Both the position numbers and the translations under genes were made by a program. Below the pieces are notes generated by a model. That model saw only the letters and a list, made by a program, of their open reading frames with translations, was not told the origin of the DNA and did no database searches. Below, in pieces: positions 1 through 6,848 of a DNA stretch of 35,967 nucleotides (positions are counted from its first letter, which is position 1; every line of letters begins with the position of its first letter). The DNA comes from Actinomycetota bacterium (GTDB lineage Bacteria > Actinomycetota > Acidimicrobiia > Acidimicrobiales > Ilumatobacteraceae). The stretch lies in contig WLJO01000026.1 of the NCBI GenBank assembly GCA_009701715.1, positions 1 through 35,967 of the forward strand, written 5' to 3'.

Positions 1-1254
1 GGCGACACGGGTTCGACAGGAGCCCAGGGTGACACGGGCACCCAAGGCGTGAAGGGCGACACCGGCTCGACCGGAGTCAAGGGCGACACCGGCTCGCAGG
101 GTCTGCAGGGTCTCACCGGTCCGCAGGGTGCCACTGGTGATACCGGAACCACCGGCCCGAAGGGCGACACGGGCGTCAAGGGCGAGACCGGCCTGCAGGG
201 AGTGACGGGGCCGCAAGGCGATACAGGTGCTAGCGGTGTCACGGGTCCGAAGGGCGACACGGGTCTGCAAGGCTCGACTGGCCCTATCGGTGCTGGACTG
301 CAGGTACTCGGCACGTTCGGGGACACGGGTGGACTGAGCGGCGTCAGCGCGCCGGCCATTGGTGCGGCCTATCTGATTGTTGGTGACTTGTGGGTGTGGG
401 ATGGCGGTGCGTGGGTGAACGCCGGCCAGATCCAAGGAGCGAAGGGCGACACTGGTGCTACAGGCGCCAAGGGTGATACGGGTTCAACAGGCGTCAAGGG
501 TGATACCGGGGCGCAAGGTCTGCAGGGTCTCACCGGGCCTCAGGGTGACACCGGCGCAACCGGACCCCAGGGCTCGAATGGCAACACCGGTGCAACTGGT
601 CCGGTTGGTGCGAGTGGCCTGCAGGGTCTGACCGGCCCCAGTGGCCCCACCGGCGCAACCGGTAGTCAGGGCTCGAATGGCAACACCGGTGCAACTGGCC
701 CCGTTGGTGCAAGCGGGTTGCAGGGTCTGACCGGCCCGCAGGGTGCAACTGGTGCTACCGGTCCCGTGGGCGCCACCGGTGCCGGCGTTACGGGTGCAAC
801 GGGCGTCGCTGGTCCGACGGGTGCAGTCGGTGCTACGGGTGCAGTCGGTGCTACGGGGCCTGCGAACCTAGTGAACGGCGCAAACTGGACGGCGCTTCAG
901 AGCACCTCGACGACGTACGCCGCTCCTACCACTGGCACGGCTGGGACGGTTGCGATAACTGTTACCGGCACCAAAACAGTGCTCGTGCATCTGTTCACCA
1001 GTTGTACGAGCTCTGCCAACGACACGGGTTGCTTCATGTCGTTCGATGCCAGCGGCGGCGCAACGATCACTTCGTCGGACAATCTTGGTGTGGGGCAGAG
1101 TAGAGGCACTGGTTCCGGTCGTATCGCGACGGGCGGTGGCACGTTCTTGGTAACGGTGACGGGTAACACCACGTTTACTCCACGGTTTAAGACCTACACC
1201 GCAGGCACAGCGGTCTTCAACTATGCGTCGCTCATCGTTGAGGTTGTCGGCTAA
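1..1254 (+). CDS. Collagen-like repeat protein, 5'-truncated by window edge (phage tail-fibre/surface type)
   Basis: The frame is open from base 1, so the start lies outside the window; 417 residues are visible, ending at TAA. Most of the visible part is Gly-X-Y triplets (GDTG, GATG, GPQG and similar) in two blocks, about 1-290 and 440-860. Between them sits a non-collagenous segment of about 50 residues containing [13 protein letters not shown], a linker type seen in collagen-like phage tail and spore or surface proteins. The last ~130 residues are a Thr/Ser/Gly-rich, probably beta-rich head with only two Cys. Family knowledge: bacterial collagens form trimeric stalks with globular tips; cell-surface or virion location is inference. 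No signal peptide can be judged without the N-terminus. Third-position base use is more mixed than in the housekeeping genes nearby, which could reflect transfer or simply repeat structure. No other phage gene is in view. Confidence 0.85.
   Translation, partial: GDTGSTGAQGDTGTQGVKGDTGSTGVKGDTGSQGLQGLTGPQGATGDTGTTGPKGDTGVKGETGLQGVTGPQGDTGASGVTGPKGDTGLQGSTGPIGAGLQVLGTFGDTGGLSGVSAPAIGAAYLIVGDLWVWDGGAWVNAGQIQGAKGDTGATGAKGDTGSTGVKGDTGAQGLQGLTGPQGDTGATGPQGSNGNTGATGPVGASGLQGLTGPSGPTGATGSQGSNGNTGATGPVGASGLQGLTGPQGATGATGPVGATGAGVTGATGVAGPTGAVGATGAVGATGPANLVNGANWTALQSTSTTYAAPTTGTAGTVAITVTGTKTVLVHLFTSCTSSANDTGCFMSFDASGGATITSSDNLGVGQSRGTGSGRIATGGGTFLVTVTGNTTFTPRFKTYTAGTAVFNYASLIVEVVG
549..746 (+). repeat. 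Two tandem 99-bp in-frame repeats in the collagen-like gene
   Basis: Copy 1 spans 549-647 and copy 2 spans 648-746. They are near-identical 33-codon units sharing, for example, GGCTCGAATGGCAACACCGG at 571-590 and 670-689. The third-position differences indicate a duplication that has since drifted. In frame, the repeat adds or removes 33 residues of triple helix without breaking the Gly-X-Y register. Confidence 0.85.
820..855 (+). repeat. Two tandem 18-bp identical repeats at the end of the collagenous block
   Basis: The unit at 820-837 is repeated exactly at 838-855 and encodes two Gly-X-Y triplets (GAVGAT) per copy. It is a slippage-prone short tandem repeat that can change stalk length in frame. 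Confidence 0.85.
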
Positions 1255-1275
1255 GCCCAGGCCGATATCAGCGTC

Positions 1276-1307
1276 CAGTGGCCCGCCTCGTAGGAGGCGG
1301 GCCACTG
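1276..1307 (+). terminator. Intrinsic terminator of the collagen-like gene
   Basis: A perfect 14-bp stem (1276-1289 with 1294-1307) with a 4-nt loop is followed by TCGTTTTC. It lies 21 nt after the stop codon. Confidence 0.85.
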
Positions 1308-1432
1308 TCGTTTTCCTGACGTGTCCCCACGGTTTGAGCCGTCGATGAGCGTCAGCGAACACCGCTTAACCCAGTGTTTGGGCCCAAGATTGGTTCTTTG
1401 CGCACGAGGCATGCGTCCACAACATGCACAAC

Positions 1433-1468
1433 GGGCCGGGTTCTCACACTGATGTGAGAACCCGGCCC
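1433..1468. terminator. Perfect 16-bp hairpin, probable (bidirectional) terminator
   Basis: The arms 1433-1448 and 1453-1468 pair perfectly around a CTGA loop. It lies between the collagen gene and the convergent minus-strand gene ending at 1519, so it most likely ends the latter. T-tracts on either side are weak. The rest of 1308-1518 shows nothing recognisable. Confidence 0.7.
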
Positions 1469-1518
1469 CCTTTGGTACTGCGGGTGCGGTCAGCGGGTGC
1501 CGACCGGGTGTGCCGTGA

Positions 1519-2136
1519 TCAGCCGACGGGGACGACACGACCGGAGGTGGCCAGTGCAAGTGCCTGTCCGCTCGGGTCGTAGATCTCCACCTGCACGTCA
1601 ACATTCGGGAAGGCCACGTACACGTTGGTGGTCTTGTTCTTGTTGTAGACCACGATCGAGCCGTCTGCATTGGTGATGAGCACCGAACCCTCGGCCTGGC
1701 CGGCCTTCGTGGTGACACCGAACGCATCCTTGATCGGGTACGAGCCCATGACGCGATAGATGGCCTGCGCCTCGTTGGGGTTGCCACCCTTGGGGATGTA
1801 GCGCACGGTTGTCTGGCCGTTGGCGAGGGTTTGGAGCACGTAGAGATTGTCGGCCTCGTCGCCGGCCCAGTACACCTTGCGGCCAAGCGCTGTTACTGCG
1901 GTCTTCAGACCGTCGACATTCAACCCGACCTGCTGTGTGGTCGCGCTGTTCGAGCCGTTCGGGCTGGAGCTCTTGGAGTCGTTGCCACCCACAGCGAACG
2001 CAATGATCGCGGCAATGATCACCACGACCACAGCACCCGCGATGATCGCGGTTCTGCGGTTGTTCTGGAGCCAGGCACCTGCAGGGGGCTGCGGAGCGGC
2101 CGGTTGTTCCAGTTGGAAGTTCTCTTGATCGGTCAT
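1519..2136 (-). CDS. Membrane-anchored protein of unknown function
   Basis: 205 residues starting MTDQENFQLEQ. The ATG at 2136 follows an AAGGGTGG ribosome site; an upstream in-frame extension is rejected because it lacks such a site. The N-terminal ~25 residues are Pro/Gln-rich and cytoplasmic-looking. One transmembrane helix (about 28-50, a run of Ala/Ile/Val) is followed by a Ser/Asn linker and an outside domain. The outside domain contains KVYWAGDEADNLYVL and TTVRYIPKG, a pattern I associate with actinobacterial anchored proteins of unknown role. It is convergent with the collagen gene. I cannot assign a function; a small extracellular beta domain is the best guess. Confidence 0.8.
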   Translation of the reverse strand: MTDQENFQLEQPAAPQPPAGAWLQNNRRTAIIAGAVVVVIIAAIIAFAVGGNDSKSSSPNGSNSATTQQVGLNVDGLKTAVTALGRKVYWAGDEADNLYVLQTLANGQTTVRYIPKGGNPNEAQAIYRVMGSYPIKDAFGVTTKAGQAEGSVLITNADGSIVVYNKNKTTNVYVAFPNVDVQVEIYDPSGQALALATSGRVVPVG

Positions 2137-2289
2137 GAACCACCCTTGGGACGTACGAGACCGAGCGCTTGCTCGCGCTGGGTGGGAAAATGCTAGCGCA
2201 GCGTGGTGGTCGAATGGTGGCACGGCGCAGCATGTTCACCGTGACGCCTGTCCCTGTTCCGCCCGTTCCCGCACGAGCCGAGTGGCCGA

Positions 2290-2295
2290 TACCGT
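2290..2295 (+). promoter_or_regulatory. -10 box TACCGT of a leaderless gene
   Basis: TACCGT ends 7 nt before the GTG at 2303, the spacing expected if transcription begins at the start codon. No Shine-Dalgarno sequence precedes that GTG. Confidence 0.5.
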
Positions 2296-2302
2296 GCACA
2301 CC

Positions 2303-2512
2303 GTGAACCGTCGCCAGTCCATCCTGCTGTACGCCTTCTCACTCTGGACCGTGTGGATCTGGGGTACTCGAATCTGGAACATCTGGAACGACGACGAGCG
2401 CACGGCCGGATTCAAGGCTGTGCACACCGTGCTTGCCGGCATCAGCGTCATCCTTGCCGTGGCAGCGTGGTTCGTGGTGCGGAATATCCGTCGGGCTCGC
2501 CAGACCGACTAG
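2303..2512 (+). CDS. Small Trp-rich two-helix membrane protein, unknown function
   Basis: 69 residues starting NRRQSILLYAFSLW after the initiator. Two hydrophobic segments (about 5-22 and 42-61) flank a charged loop with DDER, and the protein ends in a basic RRARQTD tail. The first half carries five Trp, including a WTVWIWGTRIW stretch. The GTG at 2303 was chosen because a TACCGT box sits 7 nt upstream. An in-frame GTG at 2282 would add seven residues but has no supporting site, and the longest reading from 2135 overlaps the divergent gene's ribosome site. The TAG stop is shared with the -10 box of the next gene. Function unknown. Confidence 0.65.
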   Translation: MNRRQSILLYAFSLWTVWIWGTRIWNIWNDDERTAGFKAVHTVLAGISVILAVAAWFVVRNIRRARQTD

Positions 2513-2515
2513 CCT
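2510..2515 (+). promoter_or_regulatory. -10 box TAGCCT built on the upstream stop codon
   Basis: The stop codon TAG (2510-2512) of the small membrane gene is the first half of TAGCCT. The box ends 7 nt before the GTG at 2523, so the next gene is probably leaderless. Confidence 0.55.
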
Positions 2516-2522
2516 TTCGTTC

Positions 2523-2981
2523 GTGGGTCAGCCTGTCGCCGTCATCGAAAAGCCCAGCACCACGCCGGGCGTCATCCGTTTCGAGCTCAACCGCAGCCTT
2601 ACCGGCATGGGTCACGAGCGCTACGCATCGGCCGCCCAGGCAACCGGGAACACTCCCGGTGCAGTGCTTGCTCGCCGTCTGTTCGAGACCGGCCGGGTGG
2701 GTGCGGTGCACGTGTACGCGAACGTGGTGACGGTGGATCTCACCAAGGGCTTCACGTCGGAGGGTCTGGCCGATCTCGTCCGCGATCTGTACGTGTACTA
2801 CCGCCCCGGTGTGGAACCGCCGAGCATCGAATCGCTCATGGCTGCCGTTGAGGCGCCAGCAGCAGCGGCCGAGGCCCCCGCAGGCGGTGGCGGCGATGCG
2901 ATGGCAGGGGTTGACCCTCGTGTGCCCCCGCACCTCATCGAGCGCAGCCGCTCCGCTCGCGCTCGCCTCACCGGCAAGTAG
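2523..2981 (+). CDS. Nfu/NifU N-terminal-domain-like protein
   Basis: 152 residues. Residues ~5-95 resemble the N-terminal domain of Nfu-type Fe-S scaffold proteins: a short strand with TPGVIRFELNR, then the APGAVLARRLF-like helix (here TPGAVLARRLFETGRV) and a following VYANVVTVDLTKG strand. The C-terminal CxxC cluster-binding domain of full Nfu is absent. In its place is an Ala/Gly-rich tail and a basic end (HLIERSRSARARLTGK). Fe-S binding is therefore not supported, and a structural or partner role is more likely. The start is chosen from the TAGCCT box 7 nt upstream. It lies immediately before the imuA promoter. Domain assignment is moderate; function is unknown. Confidence 0.7.
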   Translation: MGQPVAVIEKPSTTPGVIRFELNRSLTGMGHERYASAAQATGNTPGAVLARRLFETGRVGAVHVYANVVTVDLTKGFTSEGLADLVRDLYVYYRPGVEPPSIESLMAAVEAPAAAAEAPAGGGGDAMAGVDPRVPPHLIERSRSARARLTGK

Positions 2982-3013
2982 GGACGTCGCCCGGGCCGGA
3001 GTCGCTCGCCCTC

Positions 3014-3043
3014 TTGTGGTACGAACAGACGTTCGCTTATACT
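3014..3043 (+). promoter_or_regulatory. imuA promoter (TTGTGG-N18-TATACT)
   Basis: The -35 TTGTGG (3014-3019) and -10 TATACT (3038-3043) are separated by 18 bp. The -10 ends 6 nt before the imuA GTG, implying a leaderless mRNA. The LexA box lies entirely inside the spacer. Confidence 0.8.
3022..3035. promoter_or_regulatory. LexA/SOS box CGAACAGACGTTCG
   Basis: This is a perfect match to CGAAC-N4-GTTCG, the LexA operator of Actinobacteria and Firmicutes. It lies between the -35 and -10 of imuA, so bound LexA would block RNA polymerase. It predicts DNA-damage induction of imuA-imuB. Confidence 0.9.
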
Positions 3044-3049
3044 GACTGG

Positions 3050-3784
3050 GTGGGAGAACGTCAACTTCGGACTGCAGGAGCCCGCGATGCGGCCCTTGTT
3101 GCGCTGTCGCAGGGGTTGGCCGATCGGGTCCGTCCACTCACTTTTGCCCGTGAGCGTGTGCTGCCCATGCACCCAGCACTGGCAGAGGTGTTTCCCGAGG
3201 GTGGCCTGCGCCGCGGCTCCGTGGTGGGCTGCCAGGGTGAGGCTGCGTGGTCCACCGCGCTGGCGCTTGCTGTCGGTCCGTCGCAGGCCGGATCATGGAC
3301 AGGGCTCGTGAGGGTCGGCCCCAACTTTGGGTTGTCGGCGGCAGCGGAGTGGGGGATTGCGCTCGACCGGGTGTTCAGCGTGCCCTGCGTGGATGCACAG
3401 CAGTTGCCCACCGTGCTGGCTGCTGCGGTGGACGGTGTGGAGGTTGTGATCACCGAGGGTGCGGGGGTGCGTGCCGGCGACGCCCGTCGACTTGCCGCCC
3501 GGCTCGGCCAGCGCGGCGGTGTGCTCCTCGTGGTCGGCGACGCAGGTGGATTCGTGCCGGACCTCGTGTGCTCGGCCACCACCACGTCATGGGGAGGTCT
3601 CGATGTTGGCGCCGGACGCCTTGTCGAGCGGCAGGTGCGTTTCGAGGTGTCCGGCCGCCGGGCCGAGCGCCCGCGCCGTGCGGACCTGTGGTTCCCCGCC
3701 GTCACGGGCGCGCTGGACTGTGTGCAGCAGCAGGCCCCGGTAGCGGCGCTCGCACAGCTGCTTCCCGCCGCGTCGGTGGGGTAG
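3050..3784 (+). CDS. imuA: ImuA-type SOS mutasome accessory protein
   Basis: 244 residues. It is a diverged RecA-fold protein of the ImuA/SulA-like family that pairs with ImuB in damage-induced mutagenesis. Visible features are HPALAEVFPEGGLRRGSVV at the start of the fold, where RecA has its Walker A strand but no GxxxxGKT is present, then the TGLVRVGPNFGL and VLLVVGDAG strands. Nucleotide hydrolysis is therefore not expected. The GTG at 3050 is fixed by the TATACT box 6 nt upstream. Its stop TAG shares its last base with the GTG of imuB (TAGTG), so the two are translationally coupled. Regulation by LexA is strongly indicated. In many Actinobacteria the third partner is the polymerase DnaE2, which is not in this window. 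Confidence 0.8.
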   Translation: MGERQLRTAGARDAALVALSQGLADRVRPLTFARERVLPMHPALAEVFPEGGLRRGSVVGCQGEAAWSTALALAVGPSQAGSWTGLVRVGPNFGLSAAAEWGIALDRVFSVPCVDAQQLPTVLAAAVDGVEVVITEGAGVRAGDARRLAARLGQRGGVLLVVGDAGGFVPDLVCSATTTSWGGLDVGAGRLVERQVRFEVSGRRAERPRRADLWFPAVTGALDCVQQQAPVAALAQLLPAASVG

Positions 3785-5415
3785 TGGTGAAGCGCTCCCC
3801 GGTCGCGCGACCCGCAGCGACGCGTCACGTTGTCGTGTGGTGCCCGCACTGGCCCGTGGTCGCATCGGGTATGGCTCCCGACGCAACGGGTGCGGTGGTG
3901 CACGACCAGCAGGTCATAGCGGTCTCGCGCTCTGCCCGTGCTGCGGGGATACGTGTGGGTATGCGGCGGCGTGACGCCCAGGCACGTTGTGCGTCGGTCG
4001 TGATCATTGAGCACGACCCGGCGCGCGATGCCCGCCGTTTCGAGCCCGTGGTGCGCTCGCTTGCGGAGCTCGTCCCGGTGGTGGAGGTATCGGGCGCAGG
4101 AACGGTGCTGTTCGGCGCGCGCGGTCCGTCCCGGTGGTGCGGCGGTGACGAAGCGCTGGCAGCACGCGTACAACAACTGGTTGCCGGCGCGCTCGGCGAA
4201 CTCGTCGGGCTCGTGGACGGCATCGGTGTCGGTGTTGCAGACGGCCGCTTCGCTGCATCGGTTGCGGCGCGGCAATCCGTCCGCACCGGCAGGCCGGTAC
4301 TCATCGAACCGGGTGTGGGCGCTACCGCCGTTGCGCTCGCCCCGGTCGGTGTGCGTTCGCTCGCCGAGGTTGCGGGTCTGCCCACAGACTTCGTCGGTCT
4401 CCTCGAGCGGCTTGGTCTGTCCCGGCTCGGGGAGTTGAGCGCGCTGCCGCGTCTGGACCTCGGCGCGCGTTTCGGGCCGGACGGTGTCTTTGCGCACCGT
4501 CTCGCGAGCGGTGAGGACGACCGTCACCCGGCCGGACGTGCCGCTTCCCCGGACCTCGCCGTGGAGGAAGGGTTCGAGGAGGCGGTGATGCAACTCGGTC
4601 CGTTGGTGTTCGCTGCAAGGCACCTGGCCGAGTCGCTGTACGCAACCCTGTCGGCAAGGGGTGAGGTGTGCACGAGGCTGCTCGTGGAGGCAGAGACCGA
4701 GCATGGCGAGCGCAGTGACCGCCAGTGGTACCTGAGTGGCGGGTTGAGCGCAGCAGCGATGGTGGAGCGTGTCCGCTGGCAGTTGGAGGGATGGGTGAGC
4801 CAACCCGGTGGCCTGAGCGCGGGTGTGGTGCTGCTGCGCCTCGCCCCCGAGGAACTGCTGCCCGCACAGGGGCGCCAACTGGGCTTCTGGGGCGAGGCAT
4901 CCGACGCCGACGAACAGGCCACGCGCACCATCACGCGGCTCGCCGGCCTGCTCGGTGCCGACGCGGTGTGCGTTCCCGAGTGGCGTGGTGGGCGGCACCC
5001 GTCGGATCGCTATCGGTGGGTGCCGGCGACGAGCACCGATGTGGCGAACCGCTCGGCGCGCCTGCGTGCCGTGGAGGTATCGGCGCATCCGTGGCCGGGT
5101 GCCCTCGGAGCGCCGTCACCCGCGTGGGTTGCAGAGAAGCCAGAGGCGATCGAGGTGCTCGATGCAGCGGGCCTACCCGTGCGCGTAGACGGTCGTGGGG
5201 CGCTGAGCGCCGCGCCTGCCTCGTTGTCGGTGAGCGGTGCGCGCTCTGCTGTTGCGCTCCGTGCCTGGGCCGGACCGTGGCCGACGGAGGAGCACTGGTG
5301 GGATCCGGCACGCCGCCGGCGGCGGGCACGGTTCCAGTTGCTCACGGTGCAGGGCGAGGCTGTGCTCGTCAGCCTCGAGCAGGGCTCGTGGTGGCTCGAG
5401 GCCCGCTACTGCTGA
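3784..5415 (+). CDS. imuB: ImuB, catalytically inactive Y-family polymerase homologue
   Basis: 543 residues. It has Y-family (DinB/UmuC) architecture: palm/fingers to about residue 180, a helix-hairpin-helix thumb around 185-215, a little-finger region to ~350, then an ImuB-specific tail. The metal-binding acids are missing: the first motif reads VVVWCPHWPV instead of the DMDAFF type, and the second reads EVSGAGTVLFG where active enzymes have Asp-Glu. This fits ImuB, which acts as a hub rather than a polymerase. QLGFWG at 365-370 is a good candidate sliding-clamp motif, comparable to QLPLWG of mycobacterial ImuB. The GTG at 3784 overlaps the imuA stop; GTG at 3787 is the alternative. The tail after 370 probably binds ImuA and DnaE2 by analogy. 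Confidence 0.88.
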   Translation: MVKRSPVARPAATRHVVVWCPHWPVVASGMAPDATGAVVHDQQVIAVSRSARAAGIRVGMRRRDAQARCASVVIIEHDPARDARRFEPVVRSLAELVPVVEVSGAGTVLFGARGPSRWCGGDEALAARVQQLVAGALGELVGLVDGIGVGVADGRFAASVAARQSVRTGRPVLIEPGVGATAVALAPVGVRSLAEVAGLPTDFVGLLERLGLSRLGELSALPRLDLGARFGPDGVFAHRLASGEDDRHPAGRAASPDLAVEEGFEEAVMQLGPLVFAARHLAESLYATLSARGEVCTRLLVEAETEHGERSDRQWYLSGGLSAAAMVERVRWQLEGWVSQPGGLSAGVVLLRLAPEELLPAQGRQLGFWGEASDADEQATRTITRLAGLLGADAVCVPEWRGGRHPSDRYRWVPATSTDVANRSARLRAVEVSAHPWPGALGAPSPAWVAEKPEAIEVLDAAGLPVRVDGRGALSAAPASLSVSGARSAVALRAWAGPWPTEEHWWDPARRRRRARFQLLTVQGEAVLVSLEQGSWWLEARYC

Positions 5416-5426
5416 GCCCGAGCAGT
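5408..5426. terminator. Short hairpin spanning the imuB and response-regulator stop codons
   Basis: ACTGCT (5408-5413) pairs with AGCAGT (5421-5426) around a 7-nt loop. The convergent genes leave only 10 bp between them. It is weak, with no clear T-tract, and is reported as a possible bidirectional terminator. Confidence 0.3.
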
Positions 5427-6151
5427 CAGCTTGCCTCGGCCACGATGTCCGCCGAGAGACGGAAACCGAGACCCCGGACGGTCTGGATCATCGGGATGCC
5501 GGGCGCAGACTGCTCGAGCTTGCGGCGCAGGTTGGAGATATGAACGTCCACCATGTGCGTGTCCCCGTCCCAGTCGGGACCCCACACCGAGCCGATGAGC
5601 TCTTCACGGCTCACCATCTCTGCGGGGTGGTTGCAGAGGTGAGCGAGCACGTCGAACTCGATGCGTGTCAGCGTGAGTCGGCGGTTGTTCACCACCGCCT
5701 CACGTCGCCCAACGTCGATCTCGAGCGGACCGAAGCGGCGCCGCGAACCCGTGATGGCGGGAACTGCTGTCACGAACCTCGGTCTGCGGAGCAGGGCGGC
5801 GGCCTGGGCTGACACCTCGTTCGGCGAGCAGGGGTGCAGGATTACTGCGTCGGCGCCAGCAGCCAGCAGGATTGCCCGAGTCTCCGACGACAGATCTGCA
5901 CCCACCGCGATGATGTAGGCGTCGGTGGTCTCGCGTAGTTGGCGAATACCCAACTCGCCGGAGTTTCCCGACGCGTTCCACACGATGATGTCGGGGTGGA
6001 ACGAATCAGCGAGCAGTTCGGCGGCATCTCTCTGGCCGGTTCCCATCACGGAGTGGCCCCGGCCCCGCAACACGCCCTCCCACGAGCGACGCAGCGCCGC
6101 GTCGGGTTCCACCAACAGCGTTCGTGGGTCTGCTGCGCTCTCGTTGGACAT
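5426..6151 (-). CDS. Atypical OmpR-family response regulator without phosphoacceptor Asp
   Basis: 241 residues. The receiver domain (about 10-125) is followed by a winged-helix DNA-binding domain (about 143-237) with GPLEIDVGRREAVVN, LTLTRIEFDVLAHL, a VDVHISNLRRKLE recognition helix and IQTVRGLGFRL. The receiver keeps the first acidic pair (E15, D17). The phosphoacceptor position is Asn59 (PDIIVWNAS) and the conserved Lys is His106 (HPCSP where KPF is usual). Phosphorylation control is thus unlikely. No histidine kinase is adjacent, so it is an orphan. ATG at 6151 was chosen; a GTG at 6175 would add eight residues. No confident promoter was found in the 180 bp divergent gap to the NUDIX gene. 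Confidence 0.88.
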   Translation of the reverse strand: MSNESAADPRTLLVEPDAALRRSWEGVLRGRGHSVMGTGQRDAAELLADSFHPDIIVWNASGNSGELGIRQLRETTDAYIIAVGADLSSETRAILLAAGADAVILHPCSPNEVSAQAAALLRRPRFVTAVPAITGSRRRFGPLEIDVGRREAVVNNRRLTLTRIEFDVLAHLCNHPAEMVSREELIGSVWGPDWDGDTHMVDVHISNLRRKLEQSAPGIPMIQTVRGLGFRLSADIVAEAS

Positions 6152-6332
6152 GGACTCGGACTCTCGTACAAACACGGGTGCAACGGATGATCATGCTCAA
6201 CCCAACACAACCGCACAGGGTGACCATCAGTCTGGTACTTCTGTACTTTCGCAGATCTTATGACGTTTTGCTAAGGATCACCCACTCTGAGCGAGCGCTG
6301 CCGAGTGCAAACACACTGAGAGTGTTATCTCA

Positions 6333-6848
6333 ATGATGGAGAGCGTTTCTCTTGCGGTAGCGGAAAGGATCCCTGTAGACGAACGCGAGGCTGCGTCGAT
6401 CCAGATCTTCCTCGAACAGTTCGCGCGACTCGAGCACCCCTTCGACGAGGAGGCCGATGCTGTGCACGTGACGGGTTCGGCCATCGTCATCGGCAGGCGG
6501 GGCGTGGTCCTGCACTTGCACAAGCGCCTGGGAATCTGGCTCCAACCGGGCGGGCACATTGACCGTGGTGAAACACCGTGGCAGGCCGCCCTGCGCGAGG
6601 TGCGCGAGGAGACCGGGCTCGTCGTGCGGCACCCCGCGCAGGGACCGTTGTTGGTCCATGTTGATGTGCACCCGGGTCCCCGGGGTCACACGCACCTCGA
6701 CCTGCGCTACCTCCTCGAGGCCGATGACGAAGAACCGTCACCGCCGCCGGGCGAGAGTCAGGAAGTTCGCTGGTTCAGCTGGGACGAGGCGATTGCGGTC
6801 GCCGACTCCGGACTCGTGGGCGCGCTGCGAGCTCTGAGACCGTCTTGA
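6333..6848 (+). CDS. NUDIX hydrolase
   Basis: 171 residues. The complete Nudix box is present: GGHIDRGETPWQAALREV followed by REETGL, the metal-binding helix that hydrolyses nucleoside-diphosphate-X compounds. Upstream, HVTGSAIVIGRRGVVLHLH forms the first strands. Substrate is not predictable; house-cleaning of damaged or excess nucleotides is typical. The first ~40 residues (VDEREAASIQIFLEQFARL) form an N-terminal helix seen in some actinobacterial members. ATG at 6333 or 6336 (tandem ATGATG). Its last 74 bp overlap the end of the convergent DEAD-box gene. Confidence 0.9.
   Translation: MMESVSLAVAERIPVDEREAASIQIFLEQFARLEHPFDEEADAVHVTGSAIVIGRRGVVLHLHKRLGIWLQPGGHIDRGETPWQAALREVREETGLVVRHPAQGPLLVHVDVHPGPRGHTHLDLRYLLEADDEEPSPPPGESQEVRWFSWDEAIAVADSGLVGALRALRPS

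Noticed and set aside
549-855. CRISPR-like array in the collagen gene
   Set aside because: The repeats are contiguous, in frame and encode Gly-X-Y triplets; there are no unique spacers and no cas genes.
1308-1518. A gene or small RNA between the collagen gene and the convergent gene
   Set aside because: Apart from the two terminator hairpins I see no start with coding character, promoter box or structured element.
3061-5088. 675-codon open frame on the minus strand opposite imuA-imuB
   Set aside because: Low-complexity Arg/His/Thr-rich product with no domain. It is a shadow of GC-rich imuAB, whose protein motifs are clear.
6152-6332. A confident promoter for the response regulator or the NUDIX gene
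   Set aside because: TTATCT just before the NUDIX ATG is too close for a leaderless start, and no TANNNT at the right distance is visible for the regulator.
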